Shown here one piece after another: positions 7,810 to 17,360 of a stretch of DNA of 20,928 bases. The stretch spans positions 63,071 through 83,998 of the forward strand of contig BQKZ01000384.1 in assembly GCA_036244855.1 (NCBI GenBank). The letters run 5' to 3'. The notes under the pieces were generated by a model that did no database searches, was not told the origin of the DNA, and saw nothing but the letters and a program-made list of their open reading frames with translations. Numbering within the stretch: the stretch's first letter is position 1; each line of letters starts with the position of its first letter. The DNA comes from Temnopleurus reevesii. Lineage: Eukaryota; Echinodermata; Echinoidea; Temnopleuroida; Temnopleuridae. Made by a program: the position numbers and the translations under genes.

Positions 7810-8490
7810 GGAACTTAAGCAAGAGGACGGAAGGGCTGATCAGAACGTTATCTCTAAGGTCCGTTCCAGAGGTAGCGTTGTGTTGGTAAATACATTAAGC
7901 ATTGCTTACGTTAGAAGAGGACGGTATAATTCGAATGATTGGGACTACACAAACTACAATTGATAGATCGGTATTTATAATTCAGAAATGATATGAATCT
8001 TCTTCTTCCATCACGCAAACAGCACAAACAAAAGATGCATTTTATCGATATAAGACTAGCAACAACTTACCATTTAAATGATATTCTCTGACTACATCGT
8101 GAAACGTTGAACTTAAACTGCAATTTTCACGCTGAACTAATCAGGCCACGAAAGACTTGGAGAGATGACGTAAAATACGTCATCACACTAGCGTCTTGAT
8201 GAGAACCTTATTCCTGGCGAGGACCGTCCTGAAATATTATTACGGAGCTTTAGCAAACACTACGGTAGGGCCGATCAGGACGTTATTTCTCAAGCGCGGG
8301 ATAATCTAGCGGGCCGCTAAGGTTGAGAACGCCCGCTAGATTATCCCGCGCTTGAGAAATAACGTCCTGATCGGCCCTACCATAGTGTTCGCTAAAGCTC
8401 CGTATCCTCAACCTTATACGACCCGCTAGATTTTCCCGCGCTTGAGAAATAACGTCCTGATCAGCCATTCCGTCCTCTTGCTTAAGTTCC
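7810..8490. mobile_element. Multi-copy inverted-repeat element
   Basis: The left end (7810-7856) GGAACTTAAGCAAGAGGACG is inverted at the right end (CGTCCTCTTGCTTAAGTTCC, 8471-8490), and the match continues inward through the CTGATCAGGACGTTATTTCT-type core. Two further copies of the core form the hairpin at 8241-8404, giving four related segments in the interval. No target duplication or transposase was recognised. It could be a nested insertion of related MITEs or a rearranged foldback element. Confidence 0.55.
8241..8404. repeat. Near-perfect 73-bp-arm hairpin
   Basis: The left arm 8241-8313 and right arm 8332-8404 are reverse complements with two mismatches in 73 positions, separated by an 18-base spacer. 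The arms begin TACGGAGCTTTAG and reach AATCTAGCGGG at the loop. A third core copy (8422-8490) follows directly in the right-arm orientation. Confidence 0.85.
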
Positions 8491-8988
8491 ATACATGGAG
8501 TATGAAGAGGACTCCAGTTTCCAAGCATAGGCTTGAAATCAGACCCTGACCATTCATTTTCAGGTCGTAGAATTAGCATTTTTGTGTGGAAAATATTGCA
8601 CACGAGGTGATTTTCAGGCCCACCGATGAACTCCAACTGGCCGCATCGCCGGTTTAACCATGCACCGTTCGTTTATGCATATAGATATGTTGAGAGAACT
8701 TACGCATTGTCCTAACACTCCTAAAATGGTTCTTAAAAGGCCCTAGAAATCAATGTCCCGTTTTTTTAAATGAAAAACAGTCTACTTTGATCCTTTTAAT
8801 TTTTTCCATGAAGCCACGTAACATGTAAGATTCTTTAGCACGTTACGTATACCTAAAAAACTTTTTTTTTGCTCGAGGATGTTAAAATAAGGAACATAAG
8901 TAAAGGTTCCAATTTTCACCTCTTTCTAGGAGTGTAGGAGCCTATTAAAACAAGGTCGACTGTGCTTACTATTGTGTTCTCACATAGA
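8491..8988. other. Intergenic, no gene seen
   Basis: AT-rich sequence with several T runs. No supported coding frame or repeat. Confidence 0.4.
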
Positions 8989-9090
8989 AGCCTCTATGCA
9001 ACATGACGATTCAACACGACTATTTGTTAGGAGGCAGTTAATTTTGAACTTAACAAAGAGTCGTGTTCAATCGTGTTGCTTCCGGAATTA
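8989..9090. mobile_element. Palindromic TTAA MITE, copy 3 (degenerate)
   Basis: Shares CTCACATAG, ACGATTCAACACGACT, a TTTGTTA...AGGCAGTTAA loop and AATCGTGTTGCTTCCGGAA with copies at 3197-3333 and 19644-19777, in the same order. Both outer ends have decayed and no TTAA ends remain, so this is the oldest-looking of the three. Confidence 0.7.
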
Positions 9091-9659
9091 TGAACTTGAA
9101 ACTAAAGGTACTTGGATTACCATGCCGGTTTCATCGCCGAGCTGTTCCTAGGTTCTGAAGGAACAAAGTCGTTAGTTGATTCGTTCCCCACACAGGACGG
9201 AGGGGGGGGGGGGCGGGTACTCCATATGAAGTCTAGCCTTTATGAAGGCTTACTCGCGGCTGTACGATTGACTGCAGTATATAAACAATCGTTGCACGAA
9301 GCGAGTCTGTGACCTTTAGACTAGCCATACAGAGAATCACGGGCTCGCCGCTAACGCGTCTCGTAGTCTGGATGGCAGCCGTTTTCGTGTGAAACCATTT
9401 ACAGGGCTATGCAGCACAGGGTATTGCAGACAGCAAGAGGCCTCGGCTAGAGGCCACATGAAGTCTGAAGCACATCATATTTTATGACATATTTATCATG
9501 AACAGGGGAGGAGAGAGGAGGGGGCCTTAGGATGAAGCCCCCTCCACCCATTGTTTTCATTAAGGAGAAAGCTTATTGTAGTGTGTAAAAATGGCAACAC
9601 CCATGTGGCAGGACCCCACCCTTCTTTTCAAACGTTCCGCGCCATCCTTCACCTGTGGA

Positions 9660-9663
<4 letters not shown>
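9091..9663. other. Intergenic with a poly-G tract, no gene seen
   Basis: More GC-rich than its surroundings. It holds a run of 12 G at 9202-9213, a TATATAAA-type motif near 9278, and a small hairpin AGGCCTC / GAGGCC near 9440-9458. No frame has family features. Confidence 0.35.
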
Positions 9664-9697
<34 letters not shown>

Positions 9698-9861
9698 TTA
9701 TGCAGAACAAGTTACAAGTATATATATATAGCGAGACTAAATTCCTTCTTATTTGAGGGTTATACCCCACTATTAGAGGACTATGTCTTCACTTGCGTTC
9801 TACATTTTACTCATTTCATTTTTAAATTATTCAACGGAACGCGTCGCTTCATCGTTTTTAT

Positions 9862-9900
<39 letters not shown>
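9664..9900. repeat. TA microsatellites (three runs)
   Basis: Pure TA runs lie at 9664-9692, 9719-9730 and 9865-9900. The 36-bp last run is self-complementary and could extrude as a hairpin. Between them is AT-rich sequence with no supported gene. Confidence 0.9.
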
Positions 9901-9901
<1 letters not shown>

Positions 9902-10557
9902 CTATTCCCAAAGTAGTAAGTGGTTGGTAAAAAAATAAACTGAATAATGAATAAATTTTTACGTTAAACTCAACCTCTTCATGAAAGTAAAACAAAAATC
10001 ATTAAAAAAAGATGTATTTATTGTGATTAATATCTTCGAATAAACATATAACATTCTTAATCTTTTCTTACACACCTCTTATAGCTCCTCAAACGGAAGC
10101 AATGATCGTAATTTTAAAATCATGTACATCAATACGACTTCGAAAAGAATACGAAGCAACCGGCGTTGCGTAGGCGAAAACAAATTTGTACTTTGACTCT
10201 TTCTCTTTCCACAGTAACGCCGCCTGTGTCAAAAGCATGGAAATCATATTTGGTGGGAAAACCCACTTGTCTTTATAGTTTGCACAAGTAATAAATACTA
10301 TAGGCTAGGTGAATGTATTGTTTGAAATACGCCTACTTTGGTAGACATCTTGCTATTTCTAATGTGATCCTAGACAGAAAAATCTGACTCTCGGAGGTTT
10401 TTTTTTTAACGATTTCTGACCTTTGGTGGTGGATGCGTAGCCAGGCGGTAGCCCTAGCGGAGCAAATCCTGATAGAAAAAGACCCGTTTTATCAGTCTAA
10501 TGTGATCCTTGCTCTTTCAAAGTGCCTGCAATTTTTGTATGAATGTAGTATGTGAAT
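9901..10557. other. Intergenic upstream of the TRIM gene, no gene seen
   Basis: AT-rich sequence. The short block CTAATGTGATCCT occurs at about 10359 and again at about 10498, suggesting a small diverged duplication. No coding frame is supported. Confidence 0.4.
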
Positions 10558-10580
10558 TCATCATCATCATCATCATCATC
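10558..10580. repeat. TCA trinucleotide microsatellite
   Basis: About seven and a half uninterrupted TCA units. Confidence 0.9.
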
Positions 10581-10643
10581 GCTATAACTGAGTAGAGACC
10601 AACGTTGGGTGTATTTTCGTACTTTGGTAAATACTCCGTGGCT

Positions 10644-10649
10644 TATAAA
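10644..10649 (+). promoter_or_regulatory. Possible TATA box of the TRIM gene
   Basis: TATAAA lies about 240 bases upstream of the TRIM start codon, which would give a 5' UTR of roughly 200 bases. This is a motif match only; a spliced 5' UTR is equally possible. Confidence 0.25.
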
Positions 10650-10887
10650 CGGGACTGGATTTTGAGTACCACTCGCTTAAAGCTGATATAGGGGAGACGG
10701 CAGCTTCTGCAGAGAGTTCGTGATTGGAATTCAGATACATCGTGCTGGTAAAATGTGCTATTCATGACTGTACTTAAACACTCATATGAAGCGAGCAGTG
10801 TAACTTGCATGATCGCATGGTCGATACGTTCCAGAGTGATGGTCGTCACAACTGTTGATTACTCATTCTGACACTTAACTGCTTAAC

Positions 10888-11523
10888 ATGGCTGAGAAAG
10901 CTAAGGAAGGGACGGATTCGAGTTCTTTACAGACTCTCACGTGTCCACTTTGTCTTGATATCTTCGACGAGGCAACCATTCTGACGTCATGCAGGCATAT
11001 CTTCTGCCGGAAGTGCCTCAAGAAATATGACCTGTCCCATCAGGACCTCGATCACATGGTCTGTCCTCTCTGCAGGACCATCACCAAGTTTTCTACCAAC
11101 CGCGTCGACGACTTCCCCGTAGACATGACGACCAACGAACTCGTAGGCGACTACCATGGCAGGTGCGGAGGGGTGAATGCAGTCCTGGAGATGCATCCTA
11201 AGTGCACTGCTTGCAAGCTTCAAGGAGAGGCTGTGTCTTTCTGCCAAACCTGCAGTAATTACATGTGTGAGGAGTGTCTACGCTGTCATCGACATCTCAC
11301 ATCACTCTTTGAAGGACACGAGATAGTGTCCATAGAAGATGTCTTAAAGGGGAACGTCACCATTAGCCAGTACACCGAGAAGTGCTCCATCCATCGACAA
11401 GAGATGAAAGACATGTTCTGCAATGGTTGTAAGGTCCACGTCTGTCTCAGGTGCATTGTTCTTAATCATCACGGCCACGAGATAAAGTCCAGTGGAGATT
11501 TCGAGAAGGATTTGCAAGCTAAA
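10888..11523 (+). CDS. TRIM-type E3 ubiquitin ligase, exon 1 (RING + two B-boxes)
   Basis: Encodes residues 1-212 of a tripartite-motif protein; such proteins transfer ubiquitin from an E2 to substrates, usually in the cytosol. The C3HC4 RING ligands are Cys19, Cys22, Cys35, His37, Cys40, Cys43, Cys59 and Cys62. A B-box 1-like zinc module follows (Cys106, Cys109, Cys119, Cys122, Cys127, Cys130, then His134/136 and His144). A B-box 2 comes next (Cys166, His169, Cys178, Cys181, Cys186, Cys189, His194, His197). The ATG has a good context (TTAACATGG) and no longer upstream frame exists. The exon ends AAA|GTAAGC, a strong donor, exactly after codon 212 (phase 0). Read through without splicing, the frame stops two codons later. 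The exon is more GC-rich than its surroundings. TRIM family membership is clear; the orthologue (TRIM56-, TRIM2/3- or TRIM45-like) is not. Confidence 0.92.
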
Positions 11524-12063
11524 GTAAGCTAATTGCCCTCTTATCTTTGTTTTCCTCTCTTATCCTACTTTTTTCAGTTCTTAATAGCGTTCGACTGGTC
11601 TGTTTTGTTGTACTCTGTGGTCTATTTTTATGGAATTTTCGTAATTACAATATAGTAATTCATTAATTATTAGACTAACAGCCTACAGATGGGAAAGCCT
11701 TTAAAACAAGCTATGCTTCTTTGCTGGCTTCTTTTCCCATCTCTTTCCATACTCGAATCTTGCATTGAAATGTTGATTTATATACTAGTAGATAAGCTGA
11801 CACTATTACTATAGTTATTAGTAGTTTGCTTAGTAGAATAAACAACATTTTTGTTATATCTTTTTAAATTGGTATTATGCATGACTTTGTATGAGTTTTA
11901 CTTTTCGAAAAGAATTGAACATAAATGATTTGATTTGATTATATTATTTGTACTAATTGATGCATTATAAGGTTGTGGGGCTCGTTCATTGTCTAAATGC
12001 TTTTTAAACATTACGATGCAATTTTATCTCGGACGGTTTGCAAAAATGAACTTGATATGGAAC

Positions 12064-12534
12064 CATTTTTGGCCTGATTTGGGGAACAGTTATTTTATTT
12101 CATCTCAAAGTATGAGAATAAAACCCAAAATAAATTCATTTGATATCTGTGTTTGATCAGATTCTACTCCTAAACTAGAGATAGTTTCTAATTCAAAATT
12201 TCTAAAATGCATCTTGTCTTTTATCTTTGCCTAGTTAATTAATATATGCATGATTAATGAACACTCAATTATTGCTCATTATTTATGCGGGAATTTATTA
12301 TTTACAAAACTAGGCAAAGATAAGAAAAACCGTTCATTTAATTCTTATTTATTTAGAAGATCATTGTTATATTTGTAACTGAAAAATATTTACTGCTTGG
12401 GATTAGGATCTGAATTAAGAATTTTCCATTAATTCCAATGAATGCAAAGTAGTTGGCCATAGCCAAAATGCATTTCCTTTGTTTCATTTTTCTCATATAC
12501 TTTAAGATGAAAATTCCCAGATCAGGCCAAATAT
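12064..12534. mobile_element. Diverged foldback element inside the intron
   Basis: TTTGGCCTGATTTGGG near 12069 and the reverse complement of CCCAGATCAGGCCAAA near 12516-12531 match. The pairing continues inward through CATCTCAAAGTATGAGAA against the complement of TTCTCATATACTTTAAGATG. A second, stronger inner pair is TTATCTTTGCCTAGTT (about 12221) against AACTAGGCAAAGATAA (about 12308). The outer arms are well diverged, so this is an old insertion. Boundaries are approximate. Confidence 0.5.
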
Positions 12535-12789
12535 AAGAATCAAACATCAAAGTATTGTCCACCCCTTAAAATAAAGTGTGTTAGTAAAGCCCTGTGAACG
12601 GAAGAATGGAATGAAATGCCCCTCATTTTCTTCTGAATAATAGAACGGCTAGTTCCCAATATCTGCAAGAACTGTTGTCAAGGCGTTAATTGGAAGCTGT
12701 TAACTTTGTCTTTTGATATGTTTATAAATTACGATCAAACCTTATATCGCGCCCACATTAAAAAAAACTATAAAAAAAAACTACAGTAA

Positions 12790-14766
12790 GATTGACCCAC
12801 TGAAAAAATTCACCCCGCTGTACAATGTATCTCCCTGATCAATTGACCCCATTGATCGATTGACCCCACTGAGCAATTCAACCCTCTGACCAATTAACCC
12901 AACTGAGCAATTGAACCCACTGAGCAATTGACCCCACTGAGCAATTGACCACACTGAGCAATTGACCCCACTGAGCAATTGACCCCACTGAGCAATTGGC
13001 CGACTGAAAATTCTACACCGCTGTACAATTGATCTCCCTGATCGATTGACTCCATTGAGCAATTGACCACACTGAGCAATTGACCCCAATGAGCAATTGA
13101 CCCAACTGAGCAATTGAACCCACTGAGCAATTGACCCCACTGAGCAATTGACCACACTGAGCAATTGACTCTACTGAGCAATAGACCCCACTGAGCAATT
13201 GGCCCCACTGAGCAATTGACCCCACTGAGCAATTGACCCCACTGAGCAATTGGCCGACTGAAAATTCTACCCCGCTGTACAATTGATCTCCCTGATCGAT
13301 TGACTCCACTGAGCAATTGACCACACTGAGCAATTGACCCCAATGAGCAATTGACCACACTGAGCAATTGACCCCACTGAGCAATTGACCCCACTGAGCA
13401 ACTGGCCCCACTAAGCAATTGACCACACTGAGCAATTGATCCCACCAAGCAATTGACCCCATTGAGTAATTAACCAACCAAGCAATTGACCACACTGAGC
13501 AATTGACCCCAATGAGCAATTGACCTCACTGAGAAATTGACCACACTTAGCAATTGACCACACTGAGCAATTAACCACACTAAGCAATTGACCCCACTGA
13601 ACAATTGACCACACTGAGAAATTGACCACACTGATCGATTGACCACACTGATCAATTGACCCCACTGAGCAATTGACCACACTAAGCGATTGACACCACT
13701 GAGCAATTATCCCCACTGAGAAATTGACCCCACTGAGCAATTGACCCCATAATTGAGCAATCGACCACACTGAGCAATTGACCCCACTAAGCAATTAACC
13801 ACACTGAGCAATTGACCCCACTGAGCAATTGACCACACTGAGCAATTGACCCCACTGAGCAATTGACCCCACTGAACAATTGACCCCACTGAGCAATCGA
13901 CCCCACTGAGCAATCGACCACACTGAGCAATTTACCACACTGAGTAATTAACCAACCAAGCAATTGACCATACTGAGCAATTGACCACACTGAGCAATTG
14001 ACCCCACTGACCAATTGACCTCACTGAGCAATTGACCACACTGAGCAATTGAACCCACTGAGCAATTGACCCCACTGAGCAATTGACCACACTGAGCAAT
14101 TGACCCCACTGAGCAATTGACCCCACTGAGCAATTGACCCCACTGAGCAATTGACCCCACTGAGCAATTGACCCCACTGAGCAATTGACCCCACTGAGCA
14201 ATTGACCCCACTGAGCAATTGACCCCACTGAGCAATTGACCCCACTGAGCAATTGACCCCACTGAGCAATTGACCCCACTGAGCAATTGACCCCACTGAG
14301 CAATTGACCCCACTGAGCAATTGACCCCACTGAGCAATTGACCCCACTGAGCAATTGACCCCACTGAGCAATTGACCCCACTGAGCAATTGACCCCACTG
14401 AGCAATTGACCCCACTGAGCAATTGACCCCACTGAGCAATTGACCCCACTGAGCAATTGACCACACTGAGCAATTGACCCCACTGAGCAATTGACCACAC
14501 TGAGCAATTTATCCCACTGAGCAATTTACCCCCACTGAGCAATTGACCACACTGAGCAATTGACCCTACTGAGCAATTTCCCCCACTGAGCAATTTCCCC
14601 CACTGAGTAATTGACCCCACTGAGCAATTGACATCACTGAGCAATTTCCCCCACTGAGCAATTAACCCCACTGAGCAATTATCCCCACTAAGCAATTGAC
14701 CTCAATGAGCAATTATCCCCACTAAGCAATTGATCCCACTGAGCAATTATCCACTCTGAGCAATTG
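12790..14766. repeat. 17-bp tandem repeat array (minisatellite), about 115 units
   Basis: The unit is GAGCAATTGACCCCACT with common CCACACT and CCCAACT variants. The units stay almost perfectly in a 17-base phase over about 1.98 kb. The first third is diverged and contains a longer module (GGCCGACTGAAAATTCTAC...) at about 12998 and 13252, 254 bases apart, plus a related start near 12797. The block ACCAACCAAGCAATTGACCA recurs near 13473 and 13950. From 14094 to 14450 there are 21 identical consecutive units. Both edges decay into variants. Because 17 is not a multiple of three and the minus strand of the unit lacks stop codons in every frame, long spurious minus-strand frames (up to 224 codons) run through it. 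The array lies wholly in the TRIM intron. Confidence 0.97.
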
Positions 14767-14872
14767 GCTCTACCTAGTACTGTTTAAAAAGTTATTCATC
14801 CGTTGGACTTTCCCCTATTCAGATTCAATTTTGTACTGTGTTGATGATGATTGTATCATTTTGATATATCAG

Positions 14873-16138
14873 GTGAATGATCTGGTCCAGCGCTGTGGAG
14901 ACAAGAAGTCAGAACTGGAGAAGAACTTGCGGAATGCCGAGCTACAACGTCAGCAAGTACACACTGCCCTACGCAAACTACTGGAAGAGGTTGACCAAGC
15001 CTACAGAATCAAGGCAAAACAGCTAGAGGAGAATCAGCAAAAGCTCAAGGAACAGATCGAAGCATTACAACGCCGTTTCGATGCAGATTTCGATGCATTG
15101 AAATCCGTAGATCGACAGAGGATCAAGAGTATGTGTAGTACGATGACGCTGGTAGCTAATGACAGTCTGGGTCGTCTTGAGAAAGACAGTCTGTCTGCTC
15201 ATACCATGCTCTGTGAGGAGCTCGAGGCCGTTCTGAAGGAAGTTACCGATCAGACTTCTGCAGTAGCTTTAACGAGGAAAGCACAGAAGAAGAGATTTCA
15301 TGCTGCAGATCATACATGTCTTGATCTCGGGATTATCTCAGAACCAGACCCACAATTACAAGTTCTTCGATGTGTGGATTTACGAGGATGGATGTATGGA
15401 ATGACCAAATACTCTCATGACAGTGTGGCTATTGTATATGGTGATGCACGCGGCATTGACATAATTCAGTCAGATGGTAGCAAGCAGCAGTATACAAACA
15501 TGCCAAGTGATGTTGAGTGTCATGATCTTGTGTTTCAACAAGACAGGTCAGTATGCATATCGACGGGTTACACGGAAGCACACGTGTATTCTCCCAACGG
15601 CTCCAGGAAATCAACCATCAACATAACAGACACTGCCTACGGGATTACACTCAACAGAAGCCCATCGGATGAAATCATCATTGCTAATAGTACAAAGGAA
15701 GTCCGCATCTACGACCAGACGGGAACCACACTCAAACACATCATCCCAATAAAATACGACATCACGCTCCAGGCATCTGCTACCAGGTCAGGTTTGGTCA
15801 TCACGAGTTCTTGTAACACCAATTCCAGCACGGTGACGGTCTATGACAGGGATGGGAATGCTGGGAGCCCTCTACAATCTCCACGTGACAATGTCTACCT
15901 GTATGCTGCCGAGGACGAGCAGGACAGGGTGTATGTAGCCAGTGTTGATCGGACGACCAAGAAGGTGATCATCAGGCTGTATGACCTTGAGGGTCTGAAC
16001 CTGAAGGAGATAGCCAAGTTCAATGAATTAAATATCACACTGGAGTCAAACGGATGGTGTTATCTGACCTCCCTCTCTCCAGACATGCTCGCTTTTGCTA
16101 ATAGTTACGATGTATATTTCATCAAAATACAAATATAA
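14873..16138 (+). CDS. TRIM-type E3 ubiquitin ligase, exon 2 (coiled coil + propeller-like C terminus)
   Basis: Encodes residues 213-633 and the TAA stop. Residues about 213-340 are rich in Glu, Lys, Gln and Leu in heptad-like spacing (for example QLEENQQKLKEQIEALQRRF) and should form the antiparallel TRIM coiled coil that dimerises the ligase. From about 375 to the end, repeated strand patterns separated by D/N-G turns (SDGS, SPNG, DQTG, DRDG, DLEG) suggest a beta-propeller related to NHL or WD-type folds, the likely substrate-binding domain. No SPRY domain is present. The exon start is set by the AG at 14871-14872, which gives a phase-0 junction with exon 1. The frame is also open for 14 codons upstream of the acceptor, but that stretch is intronic. 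The stop and domain completeness suggest an intact gene. Confidence 0.9.
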   Translation: MNDLVQRCGDKKSELEKNLRNAELQRQQVHTALRKLLEEVDQAYRIKAKQLEENQQKLKEQIEALQRRFDADFDALKSVDRQRIKSMCSTMTLVANDSLGRLEKDSLSAHTMLCEELEAVLKEVTDQTSAVALTRKAQKKRFHAADHTCLDLGIISEPDPQLQVLRCVDLRGWMYGMTKYSHDSVAIVYGDARGIDIIQSDGSKQQYTNMPSDVECHDLVFQQDRSVCISTGYTEAHVYSPNGSRKSTINITDTAYGITLNRSPSDEIIIANSTKEVRIYDQTGTTLKHIIPIKYDITLQASATRSGLVITSSCNTNSSTVTVYDRDGNAGSPLQSPRDNVYLYAAEDEQDRVYVASVDRTTKKVIIRLYDLEGLNLKEIAKFNELNITLESNGWCYLTSLSPDMLAFANSYDVYFIKIQI

Positions 16139-16209
16139 TCCACACATTGCTACCGCAGAATAACTCAATTGTCTGTATGGTTTCTACATAATTATCAGGG
16201 GCATGCGCA

Positions 16210-16219
16210 GGGGGGGGGG
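16210..16219. repeat. Poly-G tract of 10
   Basis: Ten consecutive G residues in the likely 3' UTR of the TRIM gene, followed by AGGGG. Confidence 0.75.
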
Positions 16220-16457
16220 AGGGGTTCCACTCCCATCCTTTTCAGTTAAAACACAGCCCCATAGTTTTAGCCCTACCCTCAATTTGCAAATTGTATCGGT
16301 ATCCGCATCATAGGAATACAGTGTATTGAAAGTGTAAATCAAAGAGCCCAAAATATTGTCTTAAGAAACAAAATTGAAGTCACCAGTGTGACCCTTCAAT
16401 TCCATAACAGCTTTTGTTAATTATCGCTCATTAGAGTTTTTGTTTAGTGAGAACATA

Positions 16458-16463
16458 AATAAA
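16458..16463 (+). terminator. Candidate poly(A) signal of the TRIM gene
   Basis: AATAAA about 320 bases after the TRIM stop codon, in an A-rich context. Other A-rich sites follow, so the true end is unproven. Confidence 0.4.
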
Positions 16464-16871
16464 ATTAAGATTAAGATATCATATTAAAAACATGCAAGTG
16501 TATATTAGAAGTAGCAAGTAGAAAGACGATAGTGACGAACATAAATGCTGATTGTTATGAGCTGCCGTGATCGATTAAAAAAAAAATGATAATTTTCATC
16601 AATACGGTAATCATGATAAACAAAAACTGTCTGATATATATCTACAACACGAGAAAATCTGTGCCAACAAGACCCCCTCCACCAAATAGAAAAAAAATAA
16701 AAATGCACAGATCTTTTTGAAAAATAAATGGCACATCTTTACGGCAAAATCATTAATATCAAAATTGACACTGCATTCGATGAGCAAAAAGGCCGGGGGG
16801 GGGGGGGGGGTATGAGATTTACTAGTATGCACGTGCATGCCCTATAGGAGCCTTGCACGTGAAAGTGTCTT
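16464..16871. other. Intergenic with a poly-G tract
   Basis: AT-rich sequence with no supported gene. Sixteen consecutive G residues lie at 16795-16810. Confidence 0.45.
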
Positions 16872-17150
16872 GCATGGTGTAGGGGTTCTGGCTCTCGTCT
16901 TCAACTACGGTAGAAGGTCGTAGGTTCGAATCCCACCCATGACGTTAATTTCCTTCAGCAAGAAATTCATCCACATTGTGCTGCACTCGATCAAACTGAG
17001 ATGAATGGGTACCTGGCAGGATTTTATTCCTTGAAATGCAGCGCACTACTAGTACTAGCAGCTGCACAGCTAAAGCCAGGGTAATTTTGCAACATTGTAG
17101 AACGCTTCGGGACGATTGATAAAGTTAGTGTTGGGCGCTATAGGATCGAA
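16872..17150 (+). mobile_element. tRNA-derived SINE
   Basis: The head has a box A-like TGGTGTAGGGGTTCTGG and a box B GGTTCGAATCCC in tRNA-like spacing (16872-16943). The body begins TTTCCTTCAGCAAGAAATTC and includes ATTGTGCTGCACTCGATC, shared with the minus-strand SINE at 2750-2960. It is distinct from the SINE at 1813-2052 in body and tail. The 3' end is approximate because no simple tail or target duplication is visible. Confidence 0.7.
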
Positions 17151-17360
17151 TGATTAATTATCGATGAAGAAAACTAAAACATGCATGGTGAAGTAAGCAT
17201 TAAAATCAGGTTGTCCATTGTTAATCAAATTAATTTCAATCAACCTTAATACACAGTATCATTACAGTTCCAATGGAACACACTTAGACGGCATTTGTTG
17301 CATTTCGTTTTCAAGTAACGAATGCAGTTCTAGTTTATATTCTGATCGTCAAAACAGTTG

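Larger units (their letters stand above)
11524..14872 (+). other. TRIM gene intron, 3349 bases, phase 0
   Basis: The donor GTAAGC at 11524 and the acceptor TTTTGATATATCAG ending at 14872 join two frames without shift. The joined coding sequence passes from the second B-box directly into the coiled coil, the normal TRIM domain order. The first ~540 bases are AT-rich with no recognised feature. A diverged foldback element and the 17-bp tandem array fill most of the rest. Confidence 0.85.

Noticed and set aside
9551..9901. 116-residue plus-strand frame
   Set aside because: Much of it is Ile/Tyr from TA microsatellites and no domain is visible.
12781..14695. Long minus-strand frames encoding a repetitive Ser/Gly/Val/Gln/Cys protein (up to 224 residues)
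   Set aside because: The 17-bp unit has no stop codon in any minus-strand frame, so long frames arise automatically. Several overlap in different frames, the peptide repeats every 17 residues (three units), and the array lies in an intron of a + strand gene.
12790..14766. CRISPR array
   Set aside because: The 17-bp units are directly adjacent with no unique spacers, and the context is a eukaryotic intron.
14831..14872. Extension of TRIM exon 2 upstream of the acceptor
   Set aside because: The frame is open but starts without ATG, and the acceptor AG at 14871-14872 gives an exact phase-0 join to exon 1.
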